From contig JAOZLR010000140.1 of NCBI GenBank assembly GCA_029934735.1, positions 1,543 through 6,989 on the forward strand: DNA of 5,447 bases, written 5' to 3'. The first letter of the stretch is position 1, and each line of letters opens with the position of its first letter. The notes below the pieces were generated by a model that saw nothing but the letters and a program-made list of their open reading frames with translations, was not told the origin of the DNA and did no database searches. Positions 1 to 5,447 of this stretch are shown here, piece after piece. This DNA is from Bacteroidales bacterium. GTDB lineage: Bacteria > Bacteroidota > Bacteroidia > Bacteroidales > JAADJA01. The position numbers and the translations under genes were made by a program.

Positions 1-762
1 AGTCAGATACTTCAACATGAAAAGAGTAGCATTAATTATTCATTATCCGAAAAGAAAATAATCGGAGGAATATCCCCACATGCAGGTTATATGTTTTCAG
101 CATATCAGGCTGTTCACCTTTTTGAAATAATAGGTAAATCAGAGCAGCAGTTCGATACTTTTTTTATTATTAATCCAGACCATACCGGATATGGCACTGA
201 AATTTCAATTGACGAAAATGAGGCCTGGGAAACACCCCTTGGACTTGTGCCGGTTGACAAATCCTTTCAGGAAGAGCTTGGTTTTTCGGTTTCATCTCTT
301 GCGCATCAACATGAACATTCTGGAGAGGTTATGGTTCCTATGCTTCAATATTTCCTTGATTATGAATTTAGCATTTTACCCATTGCTATTTCAAACCAGA
401 GTATTAATAATGCCATACTGATTGCAAACAGGATTTTTGAAATCAATAAAGTACTGAAGAAGAATATCTTCATAATAGCTTCATCCGATTTTTCACATTA
501 TATCCATCCTGATGAAGGCAGAAGGCTCGACAGTTTTGTTACAAGCGAAATTCTAAAGCTGAATTCTGTTGGCGTTTACAGAGAAATAAAAGAAAAGAAT
601 ATTTCAGCTTGTGGTTTTGGTCCAATAATGACATTGATTGAGTATTCAAAACTTGTGGCAGAAAACCCAAAGGCCGAAATATTAAAAATTGGCCATTCGG
701 GAGAAGTTATACCCTCTGATGAAGTTGTTGATTATATTAGTATGATCTTATATGATGAATAA
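1..762 (+). CDS. MEMO1 / AmmeMemoRadiSam system protein B family protein, 5'-truncated by window edge
   Basis: The reading frame is open from base 1 and ends at TAA 760-762, giving 253 residues. The ATG at 91 is internal, because the conserved segment GGISPHAGYMFS begins before it. Family proteins are usually about 260-300 residues, so only a short N-terminal piece is missing. MEMO proteins share the fold of class III (LigB-type) extradiol dioxygenases. Human MEMO1 binds metal through two His and one Cys. In prokaryotes the gene often sits with AMMECR1-like and radical SAM genes, and its reaction is not established. Matching residues here, numbered from the window edge, are His27 (SPHAGY), His61 (NPDHTGYG), the HEHSGE stretch at 104-109, Asp163 and His166 (SSDFSHY), and Cys204 (ACGFGP). 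The whole metal site therefore looks intact. There is no signal peptide in the visible part, which fits a cytosolic protein. Partner genes, if any, would lie upstream of the window. The family call is secure but the function is open. Confidence 0.87.
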   Translation, partial: SQILQHEKSSINYSLSEKKIIGGISPHAGYMFSAYQAVHLFEIIGKSEQQFDTFFIINPDHTGYGTEISIDENEAWETPLGLVPVDKSFQEELGFSVSSLAHQHEHSGEVMVPMLQYFLDYEFSILPIAISNQSINNAILIANRIFEINKVLKKNIFIIASSDFSHYIHPDEGRRLDSFVTSEILKLNSVGVYREIKEKNISACGFGPIMTLIEYSKLVAENPKAEILKIGHSGEVIPSDEVVDYISMILYDE

Positions 763-768
763 TCACCA

Positions 769-802
769 TTTGGTATTATTATTGATAAAATACATACTTT
801 TG
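769..802 (+). promoter_or_regulatory. Bacteroidota-type promoter for the first lipoprotein gene
   Basis: TACTTTTG at 795-802 is a perfect match to the Bacteroidota -7 box TAnnTTTG. A TTTG at 769-772 can serve as the -33 box, although the 22-nt gap between the two is slightly longer than usual. Transcription would start near 805, leaving a leader of about 20 nt before the ATG at 826. The site begins just after the stop codon of the MEMO-family gene, so the lipoprotein genes probably have their own transcript. This rests on motif matching only. Confidence 0.5.
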
Positions 803-810
803 TGAAACTT

Positions 811-830
811 TTAAAATGAATTAAAATGAA
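811..830 (+). repeat. Perfect tandem duplication of a 10-bp unit across a start codon
   Basis: The unit TTAAAATGAA occurs twice with no gap, at 811-820 and 821-830. The second copy carries the start codon of the first lipoprotein gene (826-828). The first copy carries an upstream ATG (816-818) that opens a two-codon frame, ATG AAT TAA, ending just before the real start. One copy alone would keep the A-rich bases ahead of the ATG. The array may be a slippage product, and it presents ribosomes with a second, non-productive start. Confidence 0.7.
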
Positions 831-1329
831 AAAACAAATCAGTTTAATAACTTCCTGTTTAGCAATAGTAACGGTGCTTTTGCTCATCACGGGTTGTTCG
901 TCGTATAGTGAAGAATATGAGGGACCCAGTGGCCCTGTTCCGGCATCAATTCACGCTCAGCTTGATGGTACACAATGGGCTACAACATCAAGGGAAGCAA
1001 CTATTTCTAACGGAAAAATCACGATTATTGGCGGAGTGTCAAAGGGGCAAACTCTTAAAATGGTTGTATACAATGACAGTGTCGGAACCTATCCTGTAGG
1101 TCAGGGATCTGATCATTATGCAACATATGCCTTTGGCAGTACTGTTTTTTCATCAATGAACGACAAAACAACCGGTGATATAGATGTCCTTTCAATTAGC
1201 GAAGCCGACTCATTAATAAGCGGAACGTTTTACTACAAACTATACAATTCTAATGATCAATCTGTCACATTTATGAATGGATATTTTACTAATTTAAAAT
1301 ATAATATCTCCAAATCTTCAAAGAAGTAA
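826..1329 (+). CDS. Small outer-membrane lipoprotein of unknown function (paralogue 1)
   Basis: The 167-residue product has a lipoprotein signal peptide: Lys2-Lys3, a hydrophobic core at about 12-22, and lipobox I-T-G-Cys24, so the mature protein begins at a lipidated Cys24. The next residues, SSYSEEYE, are acidic but do not form the clean K/Q-acidic surface-export signal, so its side of the outer membrane is uncertain. A short Gly/Pro linker (33-40) leads to a domain rich in predicted beta strands. Its landmarks are LDGTQWATTS (46-55), ITIIGGVSKGQ (65-75), VGTYPVG (86-92), DSLISGTFYYKLYN (128-141) and NGYFTNLKYN (151-160). The same chain of motifs recurs in the next gene, so the two are tandem paralogues. 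The 'A-x-(L/I)-(D/N)-G-x-x-W' opening and 'GTY' strand recall small Bacteroidota lipoproteins grouped in DUF families such as DUF6252; that link is from memory and unverified. It has its own predicted promoter and no Shine-Dalgarno sequence. Confidence 0.85.
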   Translation: MKKQISLITSCLAIVTVLLLITGCSSYSEEYEGPSGPVPASIHAQLDGTQWATTSREATISNGKITIIGGVSKGQTLKMVVYNDSVGTYPVGQGSDHYATYAFGSTVFSSMNDKTTGDIDVLSISEADSLISGTFYYKLYNSNDQSVTFMNGYFTNLKYNISKSSKK

Positions 1330-1438
1330 CAAAACAGAAAAAAAGCTATACAGTATTGCTGTTTACTTATTATTTTAGTTCTTTTACAGTTGCAAAATCA
1401 GAATTCATTTAATCTGTTAATATTTAAATTAAGTTCTT

Positions 1439-1954
1439 ATGAAAAATATTTTAAAGATTCGTAGTCTTATGATGGCTGCACTGCTAATTGCAGCTTTAGC
1501 AAGCTGTAATAAAGATGACGATGATGATGACAACGGAGATGGTAATAATCCAACAACCCAGGAAGGAATGGAAGCGACCATTAATGGTAGCGAATGGAAA
1601 GCAACCTCAACAATAGCTGTAATTGACAATGATGCAATTGCTATTTCAGGTGTAAAAGTCAAGGGTGAACAACTGAGTTTTTCATTAGCAGGTACACAAA
1701 CCGGCACCTACAATTTTGGTATATCCTCAGAGAACAGTGCCATCTTTTCGCCTGGTAATAACGTTTATTATACAGCAGGTGCAAATGCCATTGCCGGAGG
1801 AACCGTTGAAGTAATGGAGCTAAACCTCACTGACTCTATAGTTTCAGGCACTTTTAGTTTTAACCTTTATAATGTTTTGGGCAATGATTCTATTATTATT
1901 ACAGGAGGAACATTTAGTAAAGTTAAGGTCAACTCTGGTGGTGGCGTGAAGTAG
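1439..1954 (+). CDS. Small surface-exposed lipoprotein of unknown function (paralogue 2)
   Basis: The 171-residue product has a signal peptide with basic residues at 2, 6 and 8, a hydrophobic core at about 10-21, and lipobox L-A-S-Cys23. The mature start is C-N-K followed by six Asp (26-31). This fits the Bacteroidota lipoprotein export signal (Lys plus acidic residues at +2 to +4), which sends lipoproteins to the outer face of the outer membrane. After an Asn/Gly-rich linker, the domain repeats the landmarks of the preceding gene: ATINGSEWKATS (46-57), IAISGVKVKGEQ (67-78), TGTYNFG (88-94), DSIVSGTFSFNLYN (132-145) and GGTFSKVKVN (156-165). It is clearly a diverged tandem copy. The 109-bp AT-rich gap before it holds no clean TAnnTTTG promoter, so read-through from the first gene is possible. 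There is no Shine-Dalgarno sequence. The role is unknown; the small beta-rich domain could bind a ligand or another surface protein, but that is inference. Confidence 0.87.
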   Translation: MKNILKIRSLMMAALLIAALASCNKDDDDDDNGDGNNPTTQEGMEATINGSEWKATSTIAVIDNDAIAISGVKVKGEQLSFSLAGTQTGTYNFGISSENSAIFSPGNNVYYTAGANAIAGGTVEVMELNLTDSIVSGTFSFNLYNVLGNDSIIITGGTFSKVKVNSGGGVK

Positions 1955-2076
1955 CAATCCAAATAACTCAATGCAGATGCAAGCTAATATTGATGGAATC
2001 AATGGGGAGCAGAAGTCCACAATTAATGAATACTGAAGGTGTCAACTAACCAATTCACCACTCCCAACCTTCCATC

Positions 2077-3093
2077 TCAAACTACATTCACTTCCGTTTC
2101 AAGAATTACTCCAAATCTGTCAAAAACAGACTGTTGAATTTCTTTTGCAAGATTTAATATCTCATTTCCTGTTGCATTTCCATAATTTACAAGTACCAAA
2201 GCCTGCTCAGTGTGAACTCCTGCATCCCCTGCCCTTTTACCTTTCCAGCCACACTTGTCAATCAGCCAGCCGGCAGCAAGTTTATAACTGCCATCTGCCT
2301 GTTGATATGAAACTATTTCAGGATACTCTGTTTTGAGTTCTGAAAGTTTAGCAGACGAAACTACAGGGTTTTTAAAAAAGCTCCCAGCGTTACCCAACAC
2401 CTCATGATTGGGCAATTTTGATCGTCTGATATCAATTACAATATTTCTTACATCACGAATAGTAATTTCCCTGTCCTTTATCATCGCAAGCTCATTTTCA
2501 ATTGCACCATAACCGGTATTGAGTATAGGTTTCTTATCCAATCTGAAAGTAACAGATGTAATAATCACCTCTCCTTTCAACTTCTTCTTAAATATACTAC
2601 TTCTGTATCCAAACTCACATTCATTTTTTGAGAATATCTTCATTTCACTTTTTTCCCAGAACCAGGCTTCAAGTTCAAAAAAGGTATCATTCAGCTCTAC
2701 ACCATAGGCACCTATATTTTGGATAGGTACTGCTCCAACATTTCCCGGAATCAGGGAAAGATTTTCGATACCTCCCCAACCCTTACCAACACAAAAACTT
2801 ACAAAGTCATCCCACACTTCACCTCCCATAACCTTCACAAAAACAAAGTCATCAGTTTCGTCAATCACAGATATTCCTTTAAGATTATTTCTAACGATCA
2901 ATCCGGGAAAATCACCTTTGAACAACACATTGCTTCCGCCTCCCAAAACCATAAGAGAAACAGCTTTTTTATCTGCAAATTTACCTGCCTGCTTTATTTC
3001 GTCCAAAGAAGCAACCACAGTAAAGTATTTTGCATCTACTTTTAGTCCGAATGTGTTTAAGGACTTGAGCGAATAGTTTTCCATGATTTTCAT
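2077..3093 (-). CDS. murB: UDP-N-acetylenolpyruvoylglucosamine reductase (type I MurB)
   Basis: MurB is a cytosolic FAD enzyme that uses NADPH to reduce UDP-GlcNAc-enolpyruvate to UDP-MurNAc, the second committed step of peptidoglycan synthesis. The 338 residues match the length of the E. coli enzyme (342). The FAD-binding half shows SLKSLNTFGL (8-17), VLGGGSNVLFKG (49-60) and IPGNVGAVPIQNIGAYG (115-131). The catalytic part shows FGYRSSIFK (161-169, with Arg164 matching E. coli Arg159), Tyr195 in TGYGAIENEL (E. coli Tyr190), GNAGSFFKNP (234-243, with Ser238 matching the proton-donor Ser229), and Glu334 near the end (E. coli Glu325). The YRxSIFK segment and the Tyr loop mark type I. All key residues are present, so it should be active. 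The start at 3093 (MKIMENYS) is preferred; a second ATG at 3084 would remove only three residues. The gene is convergent with the lipoproteins and divergent from the glycosyltransferases. Confidence 0.97.
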   Translation of the reverse strand: MKIMENYSLKSLNTFGLKVDAKYFTVVASLDEIKQAGKFADKKAVSLMVLGGGSNVLFKGDFPGLIVRNNLKGISVIDETDDFVFVKVMGGEVWDDFVSFCVGKGWGGIENLSLIPGNVGAVPIQNIGAYGVELNDTFFELEAWFWEKSEMKIFSKNECEFGYRSSIFKKKLKGEVIITSVTFRLDKKPILNTGYGAIENELAMIKDREITIRDVRNIVIDIRRSKLPNHEVLGNAGSFFKNPVVSSAKLSELKTEYPEIVSYQQADGSYKLAAGWLIDKCGWKGKRAGDAGVHTEQALVLVNYGNATGNEILNLAKEIQQSVFDRFGVILETEVNVV

Positions 3094-3098
3094 AGTCG

Positions 3099-3106
3099 CA
3101 AAGATA
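3099..3106 (-). promoter_or_regulatory. murB promoter -7 box, very close to the start codon
   Basis: On the minus strand this reads TATCTTTG, an exact TAnnTTTG match, ending only five bases before the murB ATG at 3093. Transcription would begin around 3093-3097. The mRNA would then be almost leaderless for the first ATG, or would have about a 10-nt leader for the second ATG at 3084. No good TTTG/TTG -33 box is found at the expected distance, so the call rests on the -7 box and its position. Confidence 0.5.
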
Positions 3107-3109
3107 AAG

Positions 3110-3150
3110 GAATATGATAGATTAGCGTTTATTGATTTAAGAATATGATA
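3110..3150. repeat. Pair of 10-bp direct repeats in the divergent intergenic region
   Basis: GAATATGATA occurs at 3110-3119 and again at 3141-3150, 31 bp apart start to start, which is about three turns of the helix. The first copy lies between the murB -7 box and its expected -33 position, and the second lies just upstream of that promoter. The placement would suit paired binding sites for a regulator, but the region is AT-rich and chance cannot be excluded. Confidence 0.35.
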
Positions 3151-3197
3151 TAGTGAAAGGCTTATTGGTAGCTTTTACTATTTTCGCAGTTTTATTT

Positions 3198-3211
3198 GAA
3201 GAAAGAGTTTG
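3198..3211 (+). promoter_or_regulatory. Purine-rich stretch and TTG start of the first glycosyltransferase
   Basis: GAAGAAAGAG at 3198-3207 is followed by T and then the TTG start codon at 3209-3211. The in-frame TGA at 3197-3199 rules out a longer product, and no ATG or GTG occurs early in the frame. The purine tract is closer to the start than an ideal Shine-Dalgarno site, so its role in ribosome binding is uncertain; the choice of start is much better supported. Confidence 0.5.
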
Positions 3212-4324
3212 AAAAAGGCAATCGTATCGGTAATAAATGATCTGGCAACAGACCAAAGAGTGAACAAAACCTGTAACACCTTGCAAAAACTGGGTTTTGA
3301 GGTTACTCTTGTGGGAAGAAGAAAAAGAGACAGTATGCCACTTGATAAAAGAAATTATAAAATGCACAGGATGAAACTGCTTTTTGAGAAAGGCCCTCTT
3401 TTTTATGCAGAATACAACATCAGGCTTTTTCTGTACCTTCTTTTTCATAAAGCAGATTTGCTTATCTCAAACGACCTGGATACTTTGTGGCCCAATTATC
3501 TTATTCATAAATTAAAACGTATTCCGGTAGTTTATGATACTCACGAATATTTCACTGAGACACCGGAAGTGATTAACCGGAAGTTTGTTAAAAATGTATG
3601 GCAATCTATTGAAAAGCAGATATTCCCAAAACTAAAGGATGTGTTTACTGTCAGCGGGTCAATTGCTTCAGCTTATAATGAGAAATATGGTGTGGAGGTG
3701 AAAGTTGTTAGAAACATTCCACCAAAACTCAACATTACAAAGCTTAAATCAAGAGAAGAACTCGGGCTGCCGTCAGATAAAAAAATAATAATCCTGCAAG
3801 GCTCAGGAATTAATATTCAGCGGGGCTCGGAGGAACTTGTAGAGGCAATGAAGTATATTGATGATGTTCTTCTGCTTATCATTGGTGGCGGCGATGTTAT
3901 TGAAAATCTAAAAAAAATGGCTTCTGCTCCTGAGATAAAGGATAAAATAATGTTTAAGCCCAGATTGTCTTTTGAAGAGCTATATCAATACACAACAAAC
4001 TCCGATCTTGGCCTGACACTCGACAAAGACACAAACATCAATTACCGTTTCAGCCTGCCAAACAAGCTGTTTGATTATATTCACGCTGGAATTCCTATCC
4101 TGGCATCTCCCCTGACGGAAATAAAAAAGATAATTGAAAAATATGAAATTGGTGACACTATCGAAAACCATAATCCTAAACATATAGCAAAAAAAATAGA
4201 TGAAATGCTTTCTGATAAAAAACAGATTATTGTTTGGAAAGAAAATCTTAGGTTTGCAGCCCGGGAGCTAAACTGGGAAAATGAAGAAAAAATATTGATT
4301 GACGTTTATAAAAAATATGTCTGA
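3209..4324 (+). CDS. GT-B fold glycosyltransferase (GT4-like), TTG start
   Basis: The 371-residue product is a probable cytosolic, membrane-associated transferase that moves a sugar from a nucleotide donor to a growing glycan. It has the two-domain pattern of GT-B enzymes. The N-terminal acceptor half begins VSVINDLATDQRVNK (6-20) and EVTLVGRR (31-38), and includes VVYDTHEYFTETPE (107-120). The donor half includes ILQGSGINIQRGSEEL (195-210), LLIIGGGD (222-229) and SLPNKLFDYIHAGIPILAS (282-300), the usual nucleotide-sugar loop. The classical E-x7-E motif is not clear. The start must be TTG at 3209: a TGA stop lies in frame at 3197-3199, the conserved N-terminus begins at once, and the next Met is residue 43. 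A purine-rich GAAGAAAGAG (3198-3207) abuts the TTG. A weak -7-like TATTTTCG lies at 3179-3186. The stop overlaps the start of the next gene. The sugar and acceptor cannot be told from the sequence. Confidence 0.85.
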   Translation: MKKAIVSVINDLATDQRVNKTCNTLQKLGFEVTLVGRRKRDSMPLDKRNYKMHRMKLLFEKGPLFYAEYNIRLFLYLLFHKADLLISNDLDTLWPNYLIHKLKRIPVVYDTHEYFTETPEVINRKFVKNVWQSIEKQIFPKLKDVFTVSGSIASAYNEKYGVEVKVVRNIPPKLNITKLKSREELGLPSDKKIIILQGSGINIQRGSEELVEAMKYIDDVLLLIIGGGDVIENLKKMASAPEIKDKIMFKPRLSFEELYQYTTNSDLGLTLDKDTNINYRFSLPNKLFDYIHAGIPILASPLTEIKKIIEKYEIGDTIENHNPKHIAKKIDEMLSDKKQIIVWKENLRFAARELNWENEEKILIDVYKKYV

Positions 4325-5444
4325 CAAACATCTACATATAGTCTCGTTCGACATTCCGTATCCTGCTAACTACGGAGGTGTTATTGATGTTTTCTATAAG
4401 CTGAAAGCTCTTTATGCTAAAGGAGTTAAAATCACTTTGCACTGTTATGAATATCCAGGACGTGACAGAACCGAAGAGCTGAACAAATATTGCGAGAAGG
4501 TTTATTATTACCCGAGATTGGTTGGACTTGGCTCGGCTATTTCTATAAAGCCATATATTGTCACATCGCGCCGCTCGGAAGAGCTAATGCAGAATCTGTT
4601 GAAAGATGATGCTCCGATCTTGTTTGAAGGATTGCACAGCTGTTATCATATTGACGACAGAAGAATAAAAGATCGATTAAAAATATACCGTGAAAGTAAT
4701 ATTGAGCATCGTTATTATTATAATCTGTTTAAGGTGGATAAGAAAGTTGTTAAAAAGCTCTACTTTTTTGTCGAAAGCCTGAAGCTTCGTTTGTACCAAA
4801 AAATTCTAAAGCATTCCGATTTAATGCTGGTAGTGTCGAGGGAGGATACAGATTATCTTAAAGAACATTTTCCGGATAAAAAGGTCAATTATCTTCCAAG
4901 TTTTCACGCCAATGATAAAATTGAATCCATGATTGGTTCCGGTGATTATGCTCTTTACAATGGAAATATCGAAGTCCCGGAAAATGCACACGCCGTTCAA
5001 TGGCTTATCAACGAAGTTTTTGCAACGACAGACATAAAGCTGAAAGTTGCTGGGATGAACCCTCCTGAATACATAAGGAAGCTTGCTTCGGAATATCCAA
5101 ATGTAGAAATAATTGCAAATCCGGATGATAAGAAAATGTTTGACCTGATTAAAAATGCACAAGTTAACATTCTTGTTACATTCCAGGCAACAGGTCTTAA
5201 ATTGAAACTTCTTAACACTCTGTACAATGGACGGTATTGTCTTGTGAACGATAAGATGCTCAACGGAACAGGATTGGAAGAGTTATGCGAAATCGGAAAT
5301 ACGCCTGAAGAACTTAGAAAAAAACTACCTGAATTGTTTAAAGTTGAATTTGACAAAAATCAAATCGACCTTCGTAACAATATCCTTAACCTCAATTTTT
5401 CAAATAGCAAGAATGCAGAAAAGCTAATTGAATTGGTTTATTAA
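4317..5444 (+). CDS. GT-B fold glycosyltransferase (GT4-like), second of an overlapping pair
   Basis: The 375-residue product is a second probable cytosolic sugar transferase, only distantly like the preceding one. Visible landmarks are FDIPYPANYGGVIDVFYKLK (11-30) at the N-terminus, the usual opening of a GT-B acceptor domain with its Gly-rich turn; YRESNIEHRYYYNLF (124-138); YNGNIEVPENAHAVQWL (214-230), which opens the donor domain; and GLKLKLLNTLYNGR (293-306) followed by CLVND, the donor-binding loop. I associate these motifs with Bacteroidota glycan enzymes, but know of no assigned sugar. ATG 4317 is chosen over an in-frame TTG at 4299 because it overlaps the upstream stop codon by 8 bp (4317-4324), a typical coupled arrangement, and because conserved sequence starts soon after it. 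There is no Shine-Dalgarno site, which also suits coupling. The gene ends with TAA three bases before the window edge, so further operon members may follow. Confidence 0.85.
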   Translation: MSDKHLHIVSFDIPYPANYGGVIDVFYKLKALYAKGVKITLHCYEYPGRDRTEELNKYCEKVYYYPRLVGLGSAISIKPYIVTSRRSEELMQNLLKDDAPILFEGLHSCYHIDDRRIKDRLKIYRESNIEHRYYYNLFKVDKKVVKKLYFFVESLKLRLYQKILKHSDLMLVVSREDTDYLKEHFPDKKVNYLPSFHANDKIESMIGSGDYALYNGNIEVPENAHAVQWLINEVFATTDIKLKVAGMNPPEYIRKLASEYPNVEIIANPDDKKMFDLIKNAQVNILVTFQATGLKLKLLNTLYNGRYCLVNDKMLNGTGLEELCEIGNTPEELRKKLPELFKVEFDKNQIDLRNNILNLNFSNSKNAEKLIELVY

Positions 5445-5447
5445 TTA

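Noticed and set aside
91..93. ATG at 91 as the start of the MEMO-family gene
   Set aside because: The frame is open to the window edge, and the conserved metal-ligand segment SPHAGY lies just before this ATG.
1332..1364. AAACAG ... CTGTTT inverted repeat after the first lipoprotein gene
   Set aside because: The stem is 6 bp with a loop of about 21 nt and no T-run directly after it; likely chance in AT-rich DNA.
1330..1438. Promoter for the second lipoprotein gene
   Set aside because: TATTTTAG (1371-1378), TACAGTTG (1385-1392) and TAATATTT (1418-1425) are imperfect -7 boxes, and none has a TTG at a suitable distance.
1429..1707. Minus-strand open frame opposite the second lipoprotein gene
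   Set aside because: It is a shadow of the real gene. Its Ser-rich stretch is the reverse reading of the Asp codon run, and it has no recognisable protein features.
1989..2003. Small inverted repeat ATTGAT-gga-ATCAAT in the convergent gap, a possible terminator
   Set aside because: The stem is only 6 bp, AT-rich and has no T-run on either strand, so it is too weak to call.
2035..2072. GAAGGT ... ACCTTC inverted repeat just before the murB stop
   Set aside because: The 26-nt loop and 6-bp stem without a following T-run do not resemble an intrinsic terminator.
3179..3186. TATTTTCG as a -7 box for the glycosyltransferase operon
   Set aside because: It has one mismatch at a key position and no TTTG/TTG about 20 bases upstream. 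The distance to the start codon is reasonable, so it stays only a weak candidate.
4299..4316. TTG at 4299 as the start of the second glycosyltransferase
   Set aside because: It would lengthen the overlap to 26 bp and add six residues with no family resemblance; ATG 4317 is better.

Overview
The window looks like an ordinary chromosomal stretch from a member of the Bacteroidota. The clues are AT-rich DNA, promoter boxes of the TAnnTTTG type rather than a sigma70-like TATAAT, almost no Shine-Dalgarno sequences, a lipoprotein with the Cys-x-Lys-Asp-Asp surface-export signal known from this phylum, and two glycosyltransferases whose sequence motifs I associate with this phylum. A more exact placement (for example Bacteroidales or Marinilabiliales) cannot be supported from the sequence alone.

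Layout. Positions 1-762 (+) hold the C-terminal 253 residues of a MEMO1/AmmeMemoRadiSam-B family protein whose start lies before the window. It is followed by two adjacent small lipoprotein genes on the same strand (826-1329 and 1439-1954). These are paralogues of each other, with the same chain of motifs across the mature domain but different residues after the lipidated cysteine. A convergent gap of about 120 bp separates them from murB (2077-3093, -), a complete type I UDP-N-acetylenolpyruvoylglucosamine reductase. A divergent 115-bp gap then leads to two overlapping glycosyltransferase genes (3209-4324 and 4317-5444, +), both of GT-B type and very probably co-transcribed.

How the genes relate. 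The common theme is the cell envelope: murB makes the peptidoglycan precursor UDP-MurNAc, the glycosyltransferases probably build a surface or secreted glycan, and the lipoproteins are anchored in the outer membrane. These are separate transcription units that happen to be neighbours, and nothing shows that they form one pathway. The MEMO-family protein is cytosolic and of poorly known function.

I see no RNA gene, insertion sequence, CRISPR array, phage gene or defence system, and no evidence of a new multi-gene system. The points most worth a second look are the diverged lipoprotein pair, a perfect 10-bp tandem duplication covering the start codon of the first lipoprotein, a 10-bp direct repeat spaced 31 bp apart in the murB/glycosyltransferase divergent region, and the uncharacterised glycosyltransferase pair.
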